A stretch of 64,000 bases of DNA from Ottowia thiooxydans DSM 14619 (GCF_000422885.1 NZ_AUGX01000009.1:1-64000); one strand, 5' to 3'. Shown: positions 31,639 through 40,644, numbered from the stretch's first letter. A program made the numbers and translations. The notes: generated by a model not told the origin, from the letters alone.

Positions 31639-31965
31639 CTAACGCAAATCCTGCCGCCACTGAGACACGAGGGCCTTGCGCTGGCCCGTTGATTTGGTAG
31701 CCAGCTCCATGAGCCACACAGCCACATCATCCTCATCGCAGTAGAGATAAGCCAATGGCACGCTCAGGGCCTTGGCAATGAGCCTTGCTGTTTCCACAGG
31801 TGGCTCGTGTGTGCCCAGCTCATAGCGGCTGATTCTTGCCCGGCTCGATGATTCATCGATGCCAATCAGCACACCCACTCTTTCCTGAGACAGGCCCAGT
31901 TCCTCACGCCGAGAGCGCATGCGCTTTCCGACGATGTTTGGACTTGCCCCAGACTCTGTGACCAT
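31639..31965 (-). CDS. XRE-family transcriptional regulator
   Basis: The product has 108 residues. The N-terminal Cro/C1 helix-turn-helix is GKRMRSRREELGLSQERVGV to RARISRYELGTHEPP, followed by a short helical tail with DEDDVAVWLMELATK. An inverted repeat begins at the base just before its start codon, so autoregulation is likely. Confidence 0.85.
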   Translation of the reverse strand: MVTESGASPNIVGKRMRSRREELGLSQERVGVLIGIDESSSRARISRYELGTHEPPVETARLIAKALSVPLAYLYCDEDDVAVWLMELATKSTGQRKALVSQWRQDLR

Positions 31966-32005
31966 GTCACGAGTTTCGTGACCTTGTGATAATCTGTCGT
32001 CACGA
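31966..32005 (+). promoter_or_regulatory. Paired operator for the XRE regulator
   Basis: GTCACGA-GTT-TCGTGAC (31966-31982) is a perfect 7-bp inverted repeat that begins at the base before the start codon of the 31639-31965 regulator. A second GTCACGA half-site at 31999-32005 with a degenerate partner (ACGTTAC) follows at 33 bases spacing. Two sites suggest cooperative binding. Confidence 0.6.
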
Positions 32006-32116
32006 AAAACGTTACATGATGGAATGCCTACAGAGTGTTCGGGAGCAAGGCGATCCCTATGTCTTTATCGGAAAAGCCCGGCGCTGCTACAACACGCGCA
32101 ATGCCGCACTGTGCGG

Positions 32117-32401
32117 TCAGCTTCGGCCTCTTGTTTTCTTACTGCTTGCGAACTGGTTGCGACTGCGCTGATCGAGGTACTCGTTGAGCAACTCTTGAGG
32201 TGGCACGCCCAACGCTTCCGCGAACTCCACCAGCTCCACAGCATCGATACGGCGCTCTCCACGTTCGCATTTCGACACGAAGGTCTGCGTGTTTCCAAGG
32301 CGTTCGGCCAATTCAACCTGCGACACGCCCACACGCTTGCGAGCTGTCTTGAGGACAGCCAGCAAGAGCTGGTAGTGGGAATTGTGGGTCGATCGGGACA
32401 T
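32117..32401 (-). CDS. XRE-family transcriptional regulator
   Basis: The product has 94 residues starting MSRSTHNSHYQ. The helix-turn-helix is LKTARKRVGVSQVELAERLG with NTQTFVSKCERGERRIDAVE after it. Its 3' tail is basic. An upstream in-frame ATG at 32416 would add five residues. It is distinct from the regulator at 31639 and has its own promoter region (32402-32596 is otherwise empty). Its targets are unknown. Confidence 0.8.
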   Translation of the reverse strand: MSRSTHNSHYQLLLAVLKTARKRVGVSQVELAERLGNTQTFVSKCERGERRIDAVELVEFAEALGVPPQELLNEYLDQRSRNQFASSKKTRGRS

Positions 32402-32596
32402 CGTGCAGCGACTCAAAAGTCAGTGCACGGTAAAGTCCGTTCCGGAATAGTCCAAAATAGACTATTTCTACTTCGGTATCGGGTTCTGCCAGGACTCGCT
32501 GGTGATAAGGCTAGGCCGAATCAGAAGAATATTTCGTATTAGCGTGCTTCCTGGATTTGAGAAGCGTTTTATATGTGATTTTTAAAAGGAGAAGTT

Positions 32597-33160
32597 GTGG
32601 ACAAAAAAATAGGAATTTATTTAATTATTGCTGCTTCAGTATTTTCCGCAGGTTGCGCGAAAAGGGTTGTCGCGAAGGTGGAACCTCAAGCAACTCAGTG
32701 GAGCAGGCATTCTTTGGAGATCAAGGTGGAGCCCAAAGTTATACAGAGAGTTAATGAGTATTATGAGGTTATTGCCGAACCTAAATGCATGACGTCCGGG
32801 TGTAATGCGTTCATGCTGACAATAAAAAATAAAACAGCCAAAAACCTAGAGGTAAATTGGAACAAAACACTTTACGTATTTGGTGCCCAGGCTTCAGGCG
32901 GGTTCATGTTCGAAGGTGTTGTATATAAAGATAGGAATAGCCCGAAGTCATCTGATGTAATATTCGGGAATGGTCATTTAATCAAACTGATCTACCCAAA
33001 TGATCTGGTGAAATATTACGGTGGAAGGTATGTGGCTAGATGGGATCACGAAGACATGCCGTTTGGTGAAAATGGGATTTTTTTAACGGTGAATGTAGAC
33101 GGTAAAGAGGTGACAGAGAAAATCGTAACTAGTATTTCTATAAGTCAGCCTAAAAATTGA
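32597..33160 (+). CDS. Predicted lipoprotein, unknown function
   Basis: The product has 187 residues. A lipoprotein signal (KKIGIYLIIAASVFSAGC, lipobox FSAGC, lipidated Cys at about 20) is followed by a beta-rich domain with two further cysteines (CMTSGCNAF). The start is GTG with the ribosome site AAGGAG. The gene is AT-rich compared with the chromosome. No family recognised. Confidence 0.7.
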   Translation: MDKKIGIYLIIAASVFSAGCAKRVVAKVEPQATQWSRHSLEIKVEPKVIQRVNEYYEVIAEPKCMTSGCNAFMLTIKNKTAKNLEVNWNKTLYVFGAQASGGFMFEGVVYKDRNSPKSSDVIFGNGHLIKLIYPNDLVKYYGGRYVARWDHEDMPFGENGIFLTVNVDGKEVTEKIVTSISISQPKN

Positions 33161-33365
33161 TGCTTCCGGCTATTCAATGGAAGAGGGCCATGAGCTGAAT
33201 ATCTCGAAGGACTTCTGCACGATAAGCCTCAAGCTTGTCGATCCAGGTCGAAGCTGAAATTGCTGAAGGTCAAACTGGACGCCTGATATTTCGGCAGTTT
33301 CACTGTACCGCCCGCCCTGGAGCCATCCTCGGCGGGTTTTCTTTTGCCTTCGAGAGAGGAGCCCT

Positions 33366-33675
33366 ATGCATGTGTACCGAGACTCGCCGGCCGGTCAGGC
33401 TGTCCAGACCCAAGCCCAAGCCCAAGCCCAAGCCCAAGGCTCGGAGCTAGGTGAGCTGAGCGGACTGCGAATCCAAGAACTGGCCGAATACGAAGAGGAC
33501 TTATCTGCCCTAATCAAAATCCTGCTCAAAGCTGCTACGTGGCCGAAAGCCACCGAGATTGGTCGAGCTCACCCTGGTGCTCAGTGACGACGCCTTTGGT
33601 GCCGTTGTCTTTGCGCCCAAGCGCCCAGAGCTTGACCCGAAGTTACTGGCTTATTTGCAGTTTGGGATGTCATAA
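33366..33675 (+). pseudogene. Decayed duplicate of the 117-aa gene at 35044
   Basis: The first ~60 codons match the gene at 35044 closely (MHVYRDSP, GSELGEL, RIQELAEYEEDLSALIKIL). Then about 60 bases are missing, and a single-base loss in GAGATTGG(T)TCGAGC shifts the frame; the remaining bases still match the 3' half of the intact copy. It carries an in-frame CCCAAG hexamer repeated five times (33408-33438) against two in the intact copy. Confidence 0.75.
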
Positions 33676-33714
33676 GCCCGCCCGCGAAGGCGGTAGTTTT
33701 CACTGAAGATTTTT

Positions 33715-33830
33715 CCTTGACCGTCCCTTATTGTCCTAGATGGCCGCTCGCCAGGAGGAGAGCATGGGTACGGCCTAGGAAGAGCGCGCTTCAATCGTGG
33801 AATTCAATGCAGGCGCCAGCTTGACTTGGT
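33715..33830 (+). pseudogene. Decayed duplicate of the 60-aa gene at 35441
   Basis: The stretch aligns with 35441-35560 (GATGGCCGCTCGCCAG..., GAATTCAATGCAGGC) but has stop codons and deletions. Together with the preceding pseudogene it shows that a two-gene block was duplicated and one copy decayed. The remaining bases to 34133 hold no gene I can support. Confidence 0.55.
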
Positions 33831-34133
33831 CAAAACCTTAGCGCTGGTCCTGGTGTCCTGCCTGTACACCAAGGAGGCCCCTCAGTCCCTTATTCGCTAT
33901 TTTGTTAGATTTGTTGGCCCCGTTGACGTATGCTTGTTCTATGTGAGAGTGCAAGGTCACTCGATGACGTGGTTTAGGAGGAGGGTAATTACCAAGAAAA
34001 CTAATTGATCTTAAACTTGTGCCCCATGCCTAGCCGTGGAATTTGTAAATTATTTATTTCAGATCGTGATGCGAATGGATTATGTTGGGCCGATTTTAAA
34101 GTGACAATATATTAATCTTGAAAGGATTAAATA

Positions 34134-34733
34134 GTGGCGGATAGATTTGAAAAACACGAGATATCAAGGGATTGGGCAGATATCAACCTTGTTCCAAGGA
34201 TGAGGTTAAGCCATGTTTCTTTGGCGTTCATAATTTTTACTCTCTATTTTATTGCCTTTGATGCGCAGGCCCAAGATAGGTTATACAGATGCGGAAATGA
34301 ATATACTAACAAAATAGCGGGGAGAACTGATTGCACTGTGGTCAAAGGTGGTGATGTCGAAATTGTATGGGACAAACCTAAGGAGAAAAGAGCTAAGCGT
34401 CCTAGCGGGGAAATAACTCCTAAAGATTTCAGGCGTCTAAAAATGGAAGCGCAAGAAAATATTATCAGATTTGAAGAAAATCATAGTGGTAAAAGTTTTT
34501 CTGCCAAGGCGACGTTTTCCTCTGTAAGTGCTAGAAAAACATTGCCAGGGTATTTGGTTAACTTTGAGTCCGAGGGCGTTGGCATTGTTTGTTTGTTAAA
34601 AGATAAGTCTTCGCTTGATTTTGTGAAAAATCTTAATATTGGCGATTCCGTCAATATTAAGGCGACTTTTCAAGGAAAGGGATTTTCTAGAGAAGATTAT
34701 TTCTCTTTCGGCAGCTGCAGACTAAGTAAATAA
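34134..34733 (+). CDS. Secreted or membrane-anchored protein with OB-like domain
   Basis: The product has 199 residues from GTG 34134, or 177 from ATG 34200. Starting at 34200 gives a clean signal peptide (SHVSLAFIIFTLYFIAFDAQ), but the GTG has the better ribosome site (GAAAGGATTAAATA). After the signal comes a cysteine pair region (RLYRCGNEYTNKIAGRTDC, DUF4124-like in style) and a C-terminal strand-rich segment (AKATFSSVSARK to VNIKATFQGKG) resembling tRNA_anti-like OB folds. AT-rich, likely transferred. Function unknown. Confidence 0.6.
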   Translation: MADRFEKHEISRDWADINLVPRMRLSHVSLAFIIFTLYFIAFDAQAQDRLYRCGNEYTNKIAGRTDCTVVKGGDVEIVWDKPKEKRAKRPSGEITPKDFRRLKMEAQENIIRFEENHSGKSFSAKATFSSVSARKTLPGYLVNFESEGVGIVCLLKDKSSLDFVKNLNIGDSVNIKATFQGKGFSREDYFSFGSCRLSK

Positions 34734-35043
34734 TTATGGTTAGAAACTAATTTTTAGATTTAACTAGGTAAAAGCGTATTTATAGCCGGTCGCTTGTAGA
34801 TGAAATTCTTGTCGCGTCGAGTGCGGTCGAAGTTCATATTCATCGTCCTTCATTTAACCCTGAAAGTCGACGGTCTAATTTCAAATTTGGACCTGCCCAT
34901 TTTCTTGGCTGAGGCTCCTGGTTAAGATTTTTTTGGCTATTTTCGCTAAGACAGAGATTATTCAATAAATAGTTTGGATCCATTCATCGCCCGTCCTGGA
35001 GCAATCCTCGGCGGGTTTTGTTTTGCCCAGAGAAAGGCGCCCT

Positions 35044-35397
35044 ATGCATGTGTACCGAGATTCGCCGTCCATTCACTCGGCCCAGTCCCAAGCCCAAGGC
35101 TCGGAGTTAGGTGAACTGATCGGACGGCGAGTCCAAGAACTAGCCGAATACGAAGAGGACCTATCGGCCCTTATCAAGATCCTGCTGCTGGAGCCCAGTG
35201 ACGCATTAACAGAAGTTGATGCCGAGCTGGGTTTCTCACTTCTGGATCGCCGCTGCGACGTGGCCGAAAGCCACCGAGATTGGTTCGAGCTCACGCTAGT
35301 GCTCAGTGATGACGGCTTCGGTGCCGTTGTCTTTGTGCCCAAGCACCCAGAGCTTGACCCAAAGCTACTGGCTTATTGCCAGCTAGAGACGTCATGA
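35044..35397 (+). CDS. Hypothetical protein of the duplicated block
   Basis: The product has 117 residues, acidic, with a low-complexity start (SAQSQAQG) and a helical centre (LIGRRVQELAEYEEDLSALI). No family recognised. The start ATG (MHVYRDSP) follows AGAAAGGCGCCCT. It is the intact copy of the pseudogene at 33366. Upstream 34988-35025 holds a terminator-like CCCG...CGGGTTTTG hairpin, also duplicated at 33311-33345. The gap 34734-35043 has no other feature. Confidence 0.6.
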   Translation: MHVYRDSPSIHSAQSQAQGSELGELIGRRVQELAEYEEDLSALIKILLLEPSDALTEVDAELGFSLLDRRCDVAESHRDWFELTLVLSDDGFGAVVFVPKHPELDPKLLAYCQLETS

Positions 35398-35399
35398 AC

Positions 35400-35428
35400 C
35401 CGCCCACTGAGGCGGTTTTTTTTTTGCC
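35400..35428 (+). terminator. Terminator-like hairpin between small genes
   Basis: CCGCC-CACTGA-GGCGG is followed by nine T residues. It may attenuate transcription between the 117-aa and 60-aa genes. Confidence 0.5.
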
Positions 35429-35440
35429 TGGAGGAATTGT

Positions 35441-35623
35441 TTGAGCCACCCCATCGTGTCCGAGATAGCTGCTCGTCTCGACGAGAACCTGCGCGAAGCC
35501 TGGGAAGAACGTGCCGCCGTCATGGAGTTCGATGCAGGCATGCAGCGTGACCTAGCCGAAGCCCTGGCCCTGCTGCTGGTGCTGCGCCAGTACCCCGACC
35601 AAGCCCTATCTGCCTTGCGCTGA
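35441..35623 (+). CDS. Small hypothetical protein (60 aa)
   Basis: The product has 60 residues, fully helical (IAARLDENLREAWEERAAVM, LAEALALLLVLRQYP). The start is TTG with a strong ribosome site (GGAGGAATTG). A degraded homologue lies at 33715, which supports it being a real gene. No function can be given. Confidence 0.55.
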   Translation: MSHPIVSEIAARLDENLREAWEERAAVMEFDAGMQRDLAEALALLLVLRQYPDQALSALR

Positions 35624-35658
35624 TTTGGCCATCTTATTTGAAACAACAAGGAGAACCT

Positions 35659-36096
35659 ATGAACCCTACCGAACTGGAAACCGAACCTATTGATGACCTT
35701 CTCTCTGCCGAATGCCCGTCCGTGTCAGGGCGAAGCACGCTGACCTACACGGTCGGCAGACACCAAGCCAACCAGACATTGCACCTTCGCATTGCCGACA
35801 ACACCGGCAAAGGCATCTGGTGCAAAGACTGGGCGAGGGCAGATGTCATCGAGAAAGTGGTCATTGGAAAGCTAGAGCTCACAGCCAAGAGCTTCTACGG
35901 CGTGCACCCTGGCAGATCCATCAACACCGCTGGCTTTGTGTTGGCCGCTTTGCGTGACCTGGGCTTTATCCGCCCCAATGAGGAGAACACACGCCTTCAT
36001 GAGCACGTACCCATGACCACGCTAGAGCAAGTCGTTATGGCGCGTATGAAAGGCGAGGTGCCCAAGGCTCGCCGTAAGGCTAAGGAACTGGCCTGA
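35659..36096 (+). CDS. Hypothetical protein, paralogue of 38671-39111
   Basis: The product has 145 residues and starts MNPTELETEPIDDL after AAGGAGAACCT. It shares a clear pattern with the 146-aa protein at 38671: STLTYTVGRHQANQTLHLRI against STLYYGIGKHEVDGTLHLRI, and FYGVHPGRSINTAGFVLAAL against FYALHPDKSRNTGAFILAAL. It is therefore a small element-specific family present twice. Function unknown. Confidence 0.7.
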   Translation: MNPTELETEPIDDLLSAECPSVSGRSTLTYTVGRHQANQTLHLRIADNTGKGIWCKDWARADVIEKVVIGKLELTAKSFYGVHPGRSINTAGFVLAALRDLGFIRPNEENTRLHEHVPMTTLEQVVMARMKGEVPKARRKAKELA

Positions 36097-36259
36097 TCGC
36101 TGTCCTGCTCACGCCCCTGCTGCTGAGCATTTGTCTGTCGGGCACACGGTCACAAGCGATGGTCGTGTTTGCCCTTTTGTCTCTCATCTATCCCCGCTTG
36201 CTGGTGCTTGCCTTCATCTGGTTCGCCCTGGCTCGCAAGTAACCCTGAAAGGAAACATC

Positions 36260-36403
36260 ATGAACTGCGTATTTGAAGCTGCCCAAAGAGCCTTGGACAT
36301 GAACGACGTCCCCGACGACCTGCTCCCCCTGGTGATCCTATCGGAGGCCGCGTGCGGGGTCGGGCTCGAAAGTGACACGCTGGGCGTCGCGGGCTGGCAC
36401 TGA
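36260..36403 (+). CDS. Small hypothetical protein (47 aa)
   Basis: The product is an acidic 47-residue peptide starting MNCVFEAAQRALDMND with ribosome site GAAAGGAAACATC. Between it and the previous gene a 50-codon hydrophobic open frame (36093-36242) exists but lacks ATG, GTG or TTG at a suitable place, so I do not call it. Confidence 0.45.
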   Translation: MNCVFEAAQRALDMNDVPDDLLPLVILSEAACGVGLESDTLGVAGWH

Positions 36404-36700
36404 TCAGGGGGGCCATCCCCACCCCCCGAACGCTGCACCTGCGCCCAACCTGGGGCCTCCTCGGGGCACCCGGCCCCCACGCCCCCCCCCCGGCCGACTC
36501 CTGGCCCCGGCCCCCGGCGCGGGTGGTGGGCACTCCCCCCGTTGCCGCAACGTCCGCCACGCCGCCACGGGTAAGTCGATGATTTTCATGGGCGTTGCGG
36601 ACGTTGCGAACGTTGTGGCAACTGCGGAAGGGGGCTTGCCGAGGCGCTGCGGGGGGGTGTAGCCGGGGGGGTGTTGTATCTACGCAGAAAGCAACAAATA
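36404..36700 (+). repeat. GC-rich tract and repeat module copy A (origin-like)
   Basis: A run of C/G homopolymers (about 36408-36510) is followed by a module with inverted and direct repeats: TTGCCGCAACGTCCGC faces GCGTTGCGGACGTTGCG, and GTTGCGGAC / GTTGCGAAC / GTTGTGGC are direct iteron-like units. An AT-rich stretch follows. The part from CCGCCACGG to GGGCTTGCC recurs at about 41750-41840; a remnant is at 44220-44290. Iterons beside an AT tract suggest a replication origin (inference). Confidence 0.55.
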
Positions 36701-36934
36701 TTTACACTTTGGCAATAATTTTATCCGGGTATAAATTCAAGGCAGTATCCAGTGAATAAGCTGCTTCTTCAAGGGAATTCATTTTGAAGGGCTTATTCAT
36801 TAGATATTTATTCTCTAAGGTCCCGTTACGTTATTCCCCATAAAACCTCCCGCAATAGGGCATTTAAGACGACCAACCGACGAGAGGCCAAGCTCTGGAA
36901 GTTCGGGTTCGAACCTGCGATAGTCAAAACATGA

Positions 36935-36956
36935 ATCGCTGATGGGAAGCAGCGAT
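36935..36956 (+). repeat. Conserved hairpin, copy A
   Basis: ATCGCTG-ATGGGAAG-CAGCGAT, embedded in AACATGAATCGCTGA...GATGTCAAGG. The same element with a different loop is at 41976-41997 and a damaged one at 44361-44382. No other gene is seen in 36404-37136. Confidence 0.55.
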
Positions 36957-37136
36957 GTCAAGGTTGGCCGACCGATCGCGCTGAGCAGACGAGCATCCTG
37001 CTGCACTGTTCAGACATTTTGTGGATGGAGGTTGTGAAGGTCCAAGGTGAGTTCACTAACGATGGAATGTGAAGTCATCTGGACCTATGCAGCCGATATC
37101 CAGACCTATTAATTTTTAGAGAGTGGTAGAGGATTT

Positions 37137-38459
37137 ATGAATCAAAAGAGTAAGAAAAATATGCCCGGATTCGGAGAAAGTATTGAAAATTTGTTAAAGA
37201 AAAATGATCCTATTCCTGCAGCTCATGCAGTTGATCCGGATCTTCTTATGACTGACCTGATTCGAGGAATTCGGTCCTACGTGGTGTTATCAGAGGAAGG
37301 CGCTTTGGCGGGAGTTCTTTGGTGTATCCACACTTGGTGTTACGGCGAGTTTGCTCGTAGTCCAATTCTGTTGATCAATGCGCCAGAGAGAGCCTGTGGA
37401 AAAACTCAATTCTTGAAGATTGTGGAGAAGCTGGTGCCTAGACCTTTAGAAGCCGCAAACATCACGATTGCAGGTCTTTTCAGGATCATTGAGCTATTCA
37501 GGCCTATCCTGTTGATCGATGAGGCAGACACCTTTCTGGAGGCTAGAAGTGAGATGACCGGACTTCTTAACAAGGGTTACGAGGCTGGTGGAGTCGTTAT
37601 CCGTGTAGAGACTGACAAGAACAATGCGCATGAGCCCCGCACCTTCCACGTGTTTGGCCCGAAGGCTTTGGCCGGAATCGCACTGCAGCGGCATTTGGCT
37701 GATGCAACGATGAGTCGAGGTATTCAGATTCCGCTGAAACGAAAGACAAGGGCAGATCAGGTAAAGCGCTTGCGTGCTGCTGATCCTCAAGTGTTTGGGG
37801 AGCTTCGCTCGAAGATCCTGCGATTTGTGATGGACCACAGGGAAATCCTCGCTCAAGGCTGGGACGAGCTGCCTGAACAACTCGATGATCGTCAGCAAGA
37901 CAACTGGGAGCCTCTACTGGCGATCGCGCATTGCATGGGCGACGAGTGGTATCGCAAGGCCATAGAGGCTGCCGTGACCTTGTGTGCCGAAACTGCGCCT
38001 CCCAAGTCTGCTTCCAATCAGCTTTTGGAAGACATCCGGGAAGTTCTGGGGGGCTGTAGAGATCGCTACATCCCGACGGCAGAGTTGCTGGAGCTGTTGC
38101 ACGATCACCCTGATATGGACTGGTGCCGGTACAACCATGGGCAAGCCCTCACCTCACGCCAGTTGGCCAAGTACCTTGGCGCCTACAGCATCAAGCCCAA
38201 AACGGTGCGGATGAAGGACGGCTCCACACCCAAGGGCTACGAAGTGCGCCAGTTCGAAGAGGCCTTCAACCGCTATCTACCTGAAATCGTTCCAGAGGCC
38301 GAGTCGGAAGAGCCTTACGTAGAAAGCGTCAATGCAGAAAAACCAGCCGCATTGGATGCTCTTCGGACGAAAAAGATGGCTCTTCAATTGCCACCCCGCC
38401 AAGATTTCTGGCCGGTCCCGACGTTCCAAGCTAAAGAACTTGCCCCGGGGCAGCGGTGA
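37137..38459 (+). CDS. DUF3631-type P-loop ATPase (replication-associated)
   Basis: The product has 440 residues. Walker A reads APERACGKTQFLKIV (about residues 80-94), Walker B ELFRPILLIDEADTFL (about 120-135). The C-terminal DUF3631 part shows PKSASNQLLEDIREVLGG and SRQLAKYLGAYSIKPKTVRM followed by KGYEVRQFEEAFNRYL. DUF3631 proteins are helicase-like components of plasmids, phages and satellites. The ribosome site AGAGGATTT precedes ATG. With the origin-like module upstream and integrase downstream it forms the replication part of this element. Confidence 0.82.
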   Translation: MNQKSKKNMPGFGESIENLLKKNDPIPAAHAVDPDLLMTDLIRGIRSYVVLSEEGALAGVLWCIHTWCYGEFARSPILLINAPERACGKTQFLKIVEKLVPRPLEAANITIAGLFRIIELFRPILLIDEADTFLEARSEMTGLLNKGYEAGGVVIRVETDKNNAHEPRTFHVFGPKALAGIALQRHLADATMSRGIQIPLKRKTRADQVKRLRAADPQVFGELRSKILRFVMDHREILAQGWDELPEQLDDRQQDNWEPLLAIAHCMGDEWYRKAIEAAVTLCAETAPPKSASNQLLEDIREVLGGCRDRYIPTAELLELLHDHPDMDWCRYNHGQALTSRQLAKYLGAYSIKPKTVRMKDGSTPKGYEVRQFEEAFNRYLPEIVPEAESEEPYVESVNAEKPAALDALRTKKMALQLPPRQDFWPVPTFQAKELAPGQR

Positions 38460-38670
38460 CGCCGGGGGGCTGGTTGTCCCGTCCCCGACTGTCTTCTGAG
38501 CGCTTCGACTAACCCGATGACTCAGATGGGGCTGGCAGGGAGTTTCGTGCCCCTGCTTGCCATTTCTATGGCAACTTGGCCAAGCCTCATCCCCATCTTC
38601 TGTCTTGGTGCGCTGGTCGCGCTGAGACTCAATGACGCAAAACTAAACCATAACGTAATAGGTATCAGAA

Positions 38671-39111
38671 ATGGAAAAAAACGATCAGATCAAACAAATT
38701 TTCGATGACAGTTGCCCCGCTATGTCAGGCTTCAGCACGCTTTACTATGGCATTGGCAAACACGAGGTTGATGGGACTTTGCACTTGCGCATAAACCGCA
38801 ACTCCGGAAACGGTCGTGTTTGTAGTGAATGGGCGTCTGCTTCGGATATCGATGCCATTGCCGAAGGGTCGATGCGCCTGACAGGCATGCACTTTTACGC
38901 ATTGCACCCTGACAAGTCCCGTAACACGGGGGCCTTCATCCTGGCAGCGTTGCTACATCTGGGACTAGTTCGTCGCACTGAGTTGGACAGCCGTTTTTGT
39001 GAACAGGTGCCCGGAGCGACTTTCTCTAAGCGCGCCATGGCCCGGATGGCTGAGCCCAAACTTGTCGTGCCTGTACCGGCATATTCCCGCCCCAAGCCTA
39101 AGGTCGACTAA
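38671..39111 (+). CDS. Hypothetical protein, paralogue of 35659-36096
   Basis: The product has 146 residues (MEKNDQIKQIFDDSCPAMSG...). It is related along its length to the 145-aa protein at 35659. It sits between the DUF3631 ATPase and the integrase. A hydrophobic open frame (38517-38708) overlaps its start; it has several ATGs but no ribosome site, so I leave it uncalled. Function unknown. Confidence 0.65.
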   Translation: MEKNDQIKQIFDDSCPAMSGFSTLYYGIGKHEVDGTLHLRINRNSGNGRVCSEWASASDIDAIAEGSMRLTGMHFYALHPDKSRNTGAFILAALLHLGLVRRTELDSRFCEQVPGATFSKRAMARMAEPKLVVPVPAYSRPKPKVD

Positions 39112-39234
39112 TCAGTTCGGCCGACTGCTTCGTTCGTCTCGGCGTCTATCCAGCGTAGCACCGAGACCGTTTACAACAACCTTGGAGGTATCCAGAATGC
39201 AAGAGATGATGCATGTCACGGCAGGGCGCGCGCT

Positions 39235-40401
39235 ATGCCCGTCGTGACTTTCTCTGCGGCTCTCCTGGCCACTGGCCTAGTCTGTCCGCCCGACAAAAAG
39301 CGAATTGAGTACTGCGACAAAGATTGCCCAGGCCTTCTGGCCGAGGTGCGTCAAGGCGGCGGGTCAGTGCCCACCTGGTACGTCCGCTACAAGCAACCTA
39401 CGACCAAGTACAAGCGACTAGGTGATCTCAGGTCCATGACCTTGGCTCAAGCTCGCAAGGCCGCCCTGATGTTCAAGAGCCAGCTGTCCAACACGCCCAA
39501 GGTCATTGAGGTTCCTGCTCAGGCGAAAGGGGAGGTGACTCTGGATGCATTCGTCAAGGAGCACGTCAATCCATACAACCAGATGCGCAAGCGTAGCCAT
39601 GTGCGCGACTTGCAGTTCTATACACGCGTGGGTGCCAAGTTTGGGCAGTCCAAGCTCAGTGAAATCAACCGAAGGGAGGTGCAGGTGTTTCACAATGAAC
39701 TGGTGACAAAAGAAAGGCTGGCTCCCGCGACAGCTGATCATCATGTGGTCTACATGCGCCGTCTCTTAAATCTGGCCGTGCAGTGGGAGATGCTGGAGAA
39801 GAACACACTCACGAGGATTCCCCTGATGAAGGTGGACAACCAAGTGGAGCGTTACTTGACTGATGAGGAAGTTCAGCGGTTGGTCCCAGTGCTGACCACT
39901 GATCTGGCCTATGGAGCTTCCTACATCCTTCTGTTCTTGCTGAGTACCGGCGCACGCCTGAACGAGGCTATGCAGGCGAAGTGGGAGCAGATTGACCTTC
40001 AGACAGGTGTGTGGCGCATTCCGGCCAAGAACAGTAAGAGCAAGAAGGGGCGTGCTGTGCCGCTCAATGCCTCTGCCTTATGGGTGCTGGGCCAGTTGTG
40101 GACCAAGGACAAGAATCCTCATCTGTTCGTGAACGAGGCTACGAACAAGCCGTTTGTGACGATCACTCGGGCTTGGTATCGGCTAAGGGCCAAGGCGGGA
40201 ATTGAGGGGTTGCGTATCCATGATCTGCGCCACAGCTTTGCCAGTTTTTTGGTGAATGGGGGGCGTAGCTTGTATGAGGTGCAGCAGATCCTTGGTCACT
40301 CTGATCCGAAGGTGACGATGAGGTATGCCCATTTGTCTACCAAGGCATTGCAGGAGGCGGCGAATGCGGCTTCTGTGATTGTTAAGCAGCAGGCGGCATG
40401 A
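39235..40401 (+). CDS. Tyrosine-type site-specific integrase, segment 2
   Basis: The product has 388 residues. The N-terminal arm-binding part includes KKRIEYCDKDCPGLLAEVRQ, a central core-binding domain runs from about 97 to 180, and the catalytic residues are in STGARLNEAMQAKWEQID (R), IHDLRHSFASFLV (H..R), ILGHSDPKVT and MRYAHLS (Y). It is unrelated in detail to the integrase at 26351. Its 3' end is copied at 42013-42284 and 44357-44590 and other pieces at 60773 and 62279, so this integrase family has entered the region repeatedly. Confidence 0.93.
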   Translation: MPVVTFSAALLATGLVCPPDKKRIEYCDKDCPGLLAEVRQGGGSVPTWYVRYKQPTTKYKRLGDLRSMTLAQARKAALMFKSQLSNTPKVIEVPAQAKGEVTLDAFVKEHVNPYNQMRKRSHVRDLQFYTRVGAKFGQSKLSEINRREVQVFHNELVTKERLAPATADHHVVYMRRLLNLAVQWEMLEKNTLTRIPLMKVDNQVERYLTDEEVQRLVPVLTTDLAYGASYILLFLLSTGARLNEAMQAKWEQIDLQTGVWRIPAKNSKSKKGRAVPLNASALWVLGQLWTKDKNPHLFVNEATNKPFVTITRAWYRLRAKAGIEGLRIHDLRHSFASFLVNGGRSLYEVQQILGHSDPKVTMRYAHLSTKALQEAANAASVIVKQQAA

Positions 40402-40558
40402 AGAAAGACTTGGCCTCGGGTGATTTGCAACTGCTCGGGGTCAAGTTCGCTGCCAAACATTGAATGTTGTTGAGCTCCCGCCAAGGTCCCCTGTTGGTAA
40501 AGTTCGTGAACTGGCCTGTCGGCCATGAGCCGTCGCTGGCGGTATAAGAAAAGCGGGC

Positions 40559-40614
40559 ATTCAACGTTTGACTTCAGCGGCGCCGAAGGCGTCTGCTGGA
40601 AGGAAGGGTTAGAC
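40559..40614 (-). repeat. attC-like integron recombination site (56 bp)
   Basis: Read on the minus strand it starts GTCTAAC (RYYYAAC) and ends GTTGAAT (GTTRRRY), with an imperfect inverted repeat in between including CAGACGCC...GGCGCCGC. It closely follows the layout of aadA-type attC sites. It lies 30 bases after the stop of the minus-strand gene 40645-41223, the expected cassette geometry. The rest of 40402-40558 is integrase 3' flank shared with copies B and C. Confidence 0.7.
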
Positions 40615-40644
40615 GCTAGAGCGCTTGCAAGCGCAGGCGGGCTT

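Noticed and set aside
36093-36242. Hydrophobic 50-codon open frame after the 145-aa gene.
   Set aside because: Only a CTG could start it and no ribosome site is present.
39235-40401. Segment 2 integrase as the enzyme that inserted segment 2 at attR/attX.
   Set aside because: It lies in the middle of the segment, far from either attachment repeat, so the link is not shown; kept as open in the findings.
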